Source of the DNA: Gallibacterium genomosp. 1
Lineage (GTDB): Bacteria > Pseudomonadota > Gammaproteobacteria > Enterobacterales > Pasteurellaceae
DNA length: 64,000 bases
Reading direction: 5' to 3'
NCBI RefSeq assembly: GCF_000771875.1
Contig: NZ_JPXX01000021.1
Coordinates: forward strand, 1 to 64,000
Part shown: in pieces, positions 63,360 through 64,000 of the stretch
How positions within the stretch are numbered: the stretch's first letter is position 1
Layout of the letters: each line of letters starts with the position of its first letter
Notes under the pieces: model-generated
The model's input: the letters and a program-made list of their open reading frames with translations, nothing else
What the model was told of the DNA's origin: nothing
Database searches by the model: none
Program-made: the position numbers and the translations under genes

Positions 63360-64000
63360 TTAATTTGCGTTATCACGCAAGAATGTTGGTAAATCAAATA
63401 ATTTAGCCTCATCTAATGCCGGTTTTTTCACTGCATTACCGCTAGTTGAAGTTACGGTTGAGTCTGTTCTCGAACCAAACTGATCTGGGCGAGTCGTTTC
63501 ACCAAGAGGTGGTATATTATAAGCAAACTGTTTTGCTTTCGCATCTTGCGCTTGAGTATTATTTGAAACAATCTTAATTTGAGATTCATCTTTCACTCTA
63601 CCACCGATGCCTGTTGCCACAATAGTAACCCGTAATTCATCTTCCGGTAATTCCGGATTCACACTAGTACCGATAACAACCGTTGCATCTTCTGCAGCAA
63701 ATGCGTGAATAGTTTCACCAACTGCTTCAAATTCACCTAATCCGAAATTAAATCCACTAGTGGTAATATTTACCAATACCCCTTTTGCACCGGAGATATC
63801 AATATCTTCCAATAATGGGCTAGCAATCGCATCCTGAGCCGCTTTTTCAGCACGCCCATCACCCACTTCCCCAGTTGCAATACCGGTTCCCATCATCGCA
63901 TATCCCATTTCAGACATTACTGTTTTGACATCAGCGAAGTCAACATTGATAAACCCCGGAGAAGTAATAATATCAGAAATACCACGCACCGCATTACGCA
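63360..64000 (-). CDS. ftsZ: Cell division protein FtsZ (C-terminal part)
   Basis: The frame is open to the right edge. Visible: AVRGISDIITSPGFINVDFADVK-type segment, MSEMGYAMMGTG, EDIDISGAKGVLVNIT, the variable linker and the C-terminal peptide DLPTFLRDNAN, which binds FtsA/ZipA. The GTPase signature lies outside the window. Confidence 0.97.
   Translation of the reverse strand, partial: RNAVRGISDIITSPGFINVDFADVKTVMSEMGYAMMGTGIATGEVGDGRAEKAAQDAIASPLLEDIDISGAKGVLVNITTSGFNFGLGEFEAVGETIHAFAAEDATVVIGTSVNPELPEDELRVTIVATGIGGRVKDESQIKIVSNNTQAQDAKAKQFAYNIPPLGETTRPDQFGSRTDSTVTSTSGNAVKKPALDEAKLFDLPTFLRDNAN

Overview
The window is from a Pasteurellaceae chromosome (Haemophilus/Actinobacillus/Pasteurella group). 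Gene content and order (rlmN-pilF-rodZ-ispG-hisS-yfgM, infC-rpmI-rplT, lrp...ftsK-lolA-rarA, fbpABC, lpxC-ftsZ) and protein sequences fit that family. It has two halves.

Positions 1 to about 29.4 kb are most of a lambda-like temperate siphophage with an HK97-type head. It is integrated at the 3' end of a tRNA-Arg(UCU) gene, and its left end lies outside the window. The layout is a mirror image of lambda. A divergent switch lies at 16.6-17.6 kb: a Cro-like gene on the minus strand and an S24-type CI repressor on the plus strand. The minus strand then runs antirepressor, O-like initiator with internal iterons, P, accessory genes, RusA, Q, late promoter with terminator, holin, endolysin, Rz/Rz1, HNH, terminase, portal, protease, capsid, connectors, tail tube and G/T tail chaperone (with a -1 slippery site). 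It ends in a moron region holding an HsdR-N-type nuclease-like protein and an antirepressor cut by the window edge. On the plus strand, CI is followed by a three-gene cassette in the position of lambda rexAB (GHKL ATPase, STAS-like protein, small membrane protein). Next come CI-type operators and a PL-like promoter, a boxA, and about 700 nt of gene-free, highly structured sequence ending in an intrinsic terminator. After that come small genes, a Sak4/PD-(D/E)XK/SSB recombination set, a probable Ibs-like type I toxin with its own antisense promoter and a ribbon-helix-helix gene, a second antirepressor with a C4-like leader, rdgC, xis and int.

The right half (29.4-64 kb) is core chromosome: tRNA-Arg and tRNA-Pro; folD; rlmN to yfgM; a secreted protein that looks like a fusion of two lysozyme-inhibitor domains; infC-rpmI-rplT (infC starts at ATT); ubiF and miaB divergent; yajC-secD-secF; lrp; a D-galactonate catabolic operon (dgoK-dgoA-dgoD with a TRAP transporter in place of the usual MFS permease, controlled by divergent dgoR); ftsK with a hexanucleotide repeat; lolA; rarA; a Fur-type iron transporter operon fbpABC; lpxC and the C-terminal part of ftsZ.

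The most unusual items are (1) the large structured RNA in the N/nutL position of the prophage, (2) the rex-position cassette, (3) the Ibs-like toxin with antisense RNA inside an RHH-controlled operon, and (4) two antirepressor modules with C4-like leaders whose pairing regions differ in sequence but keep complementarity. All assignments come from reading the sequence; no database search was run.
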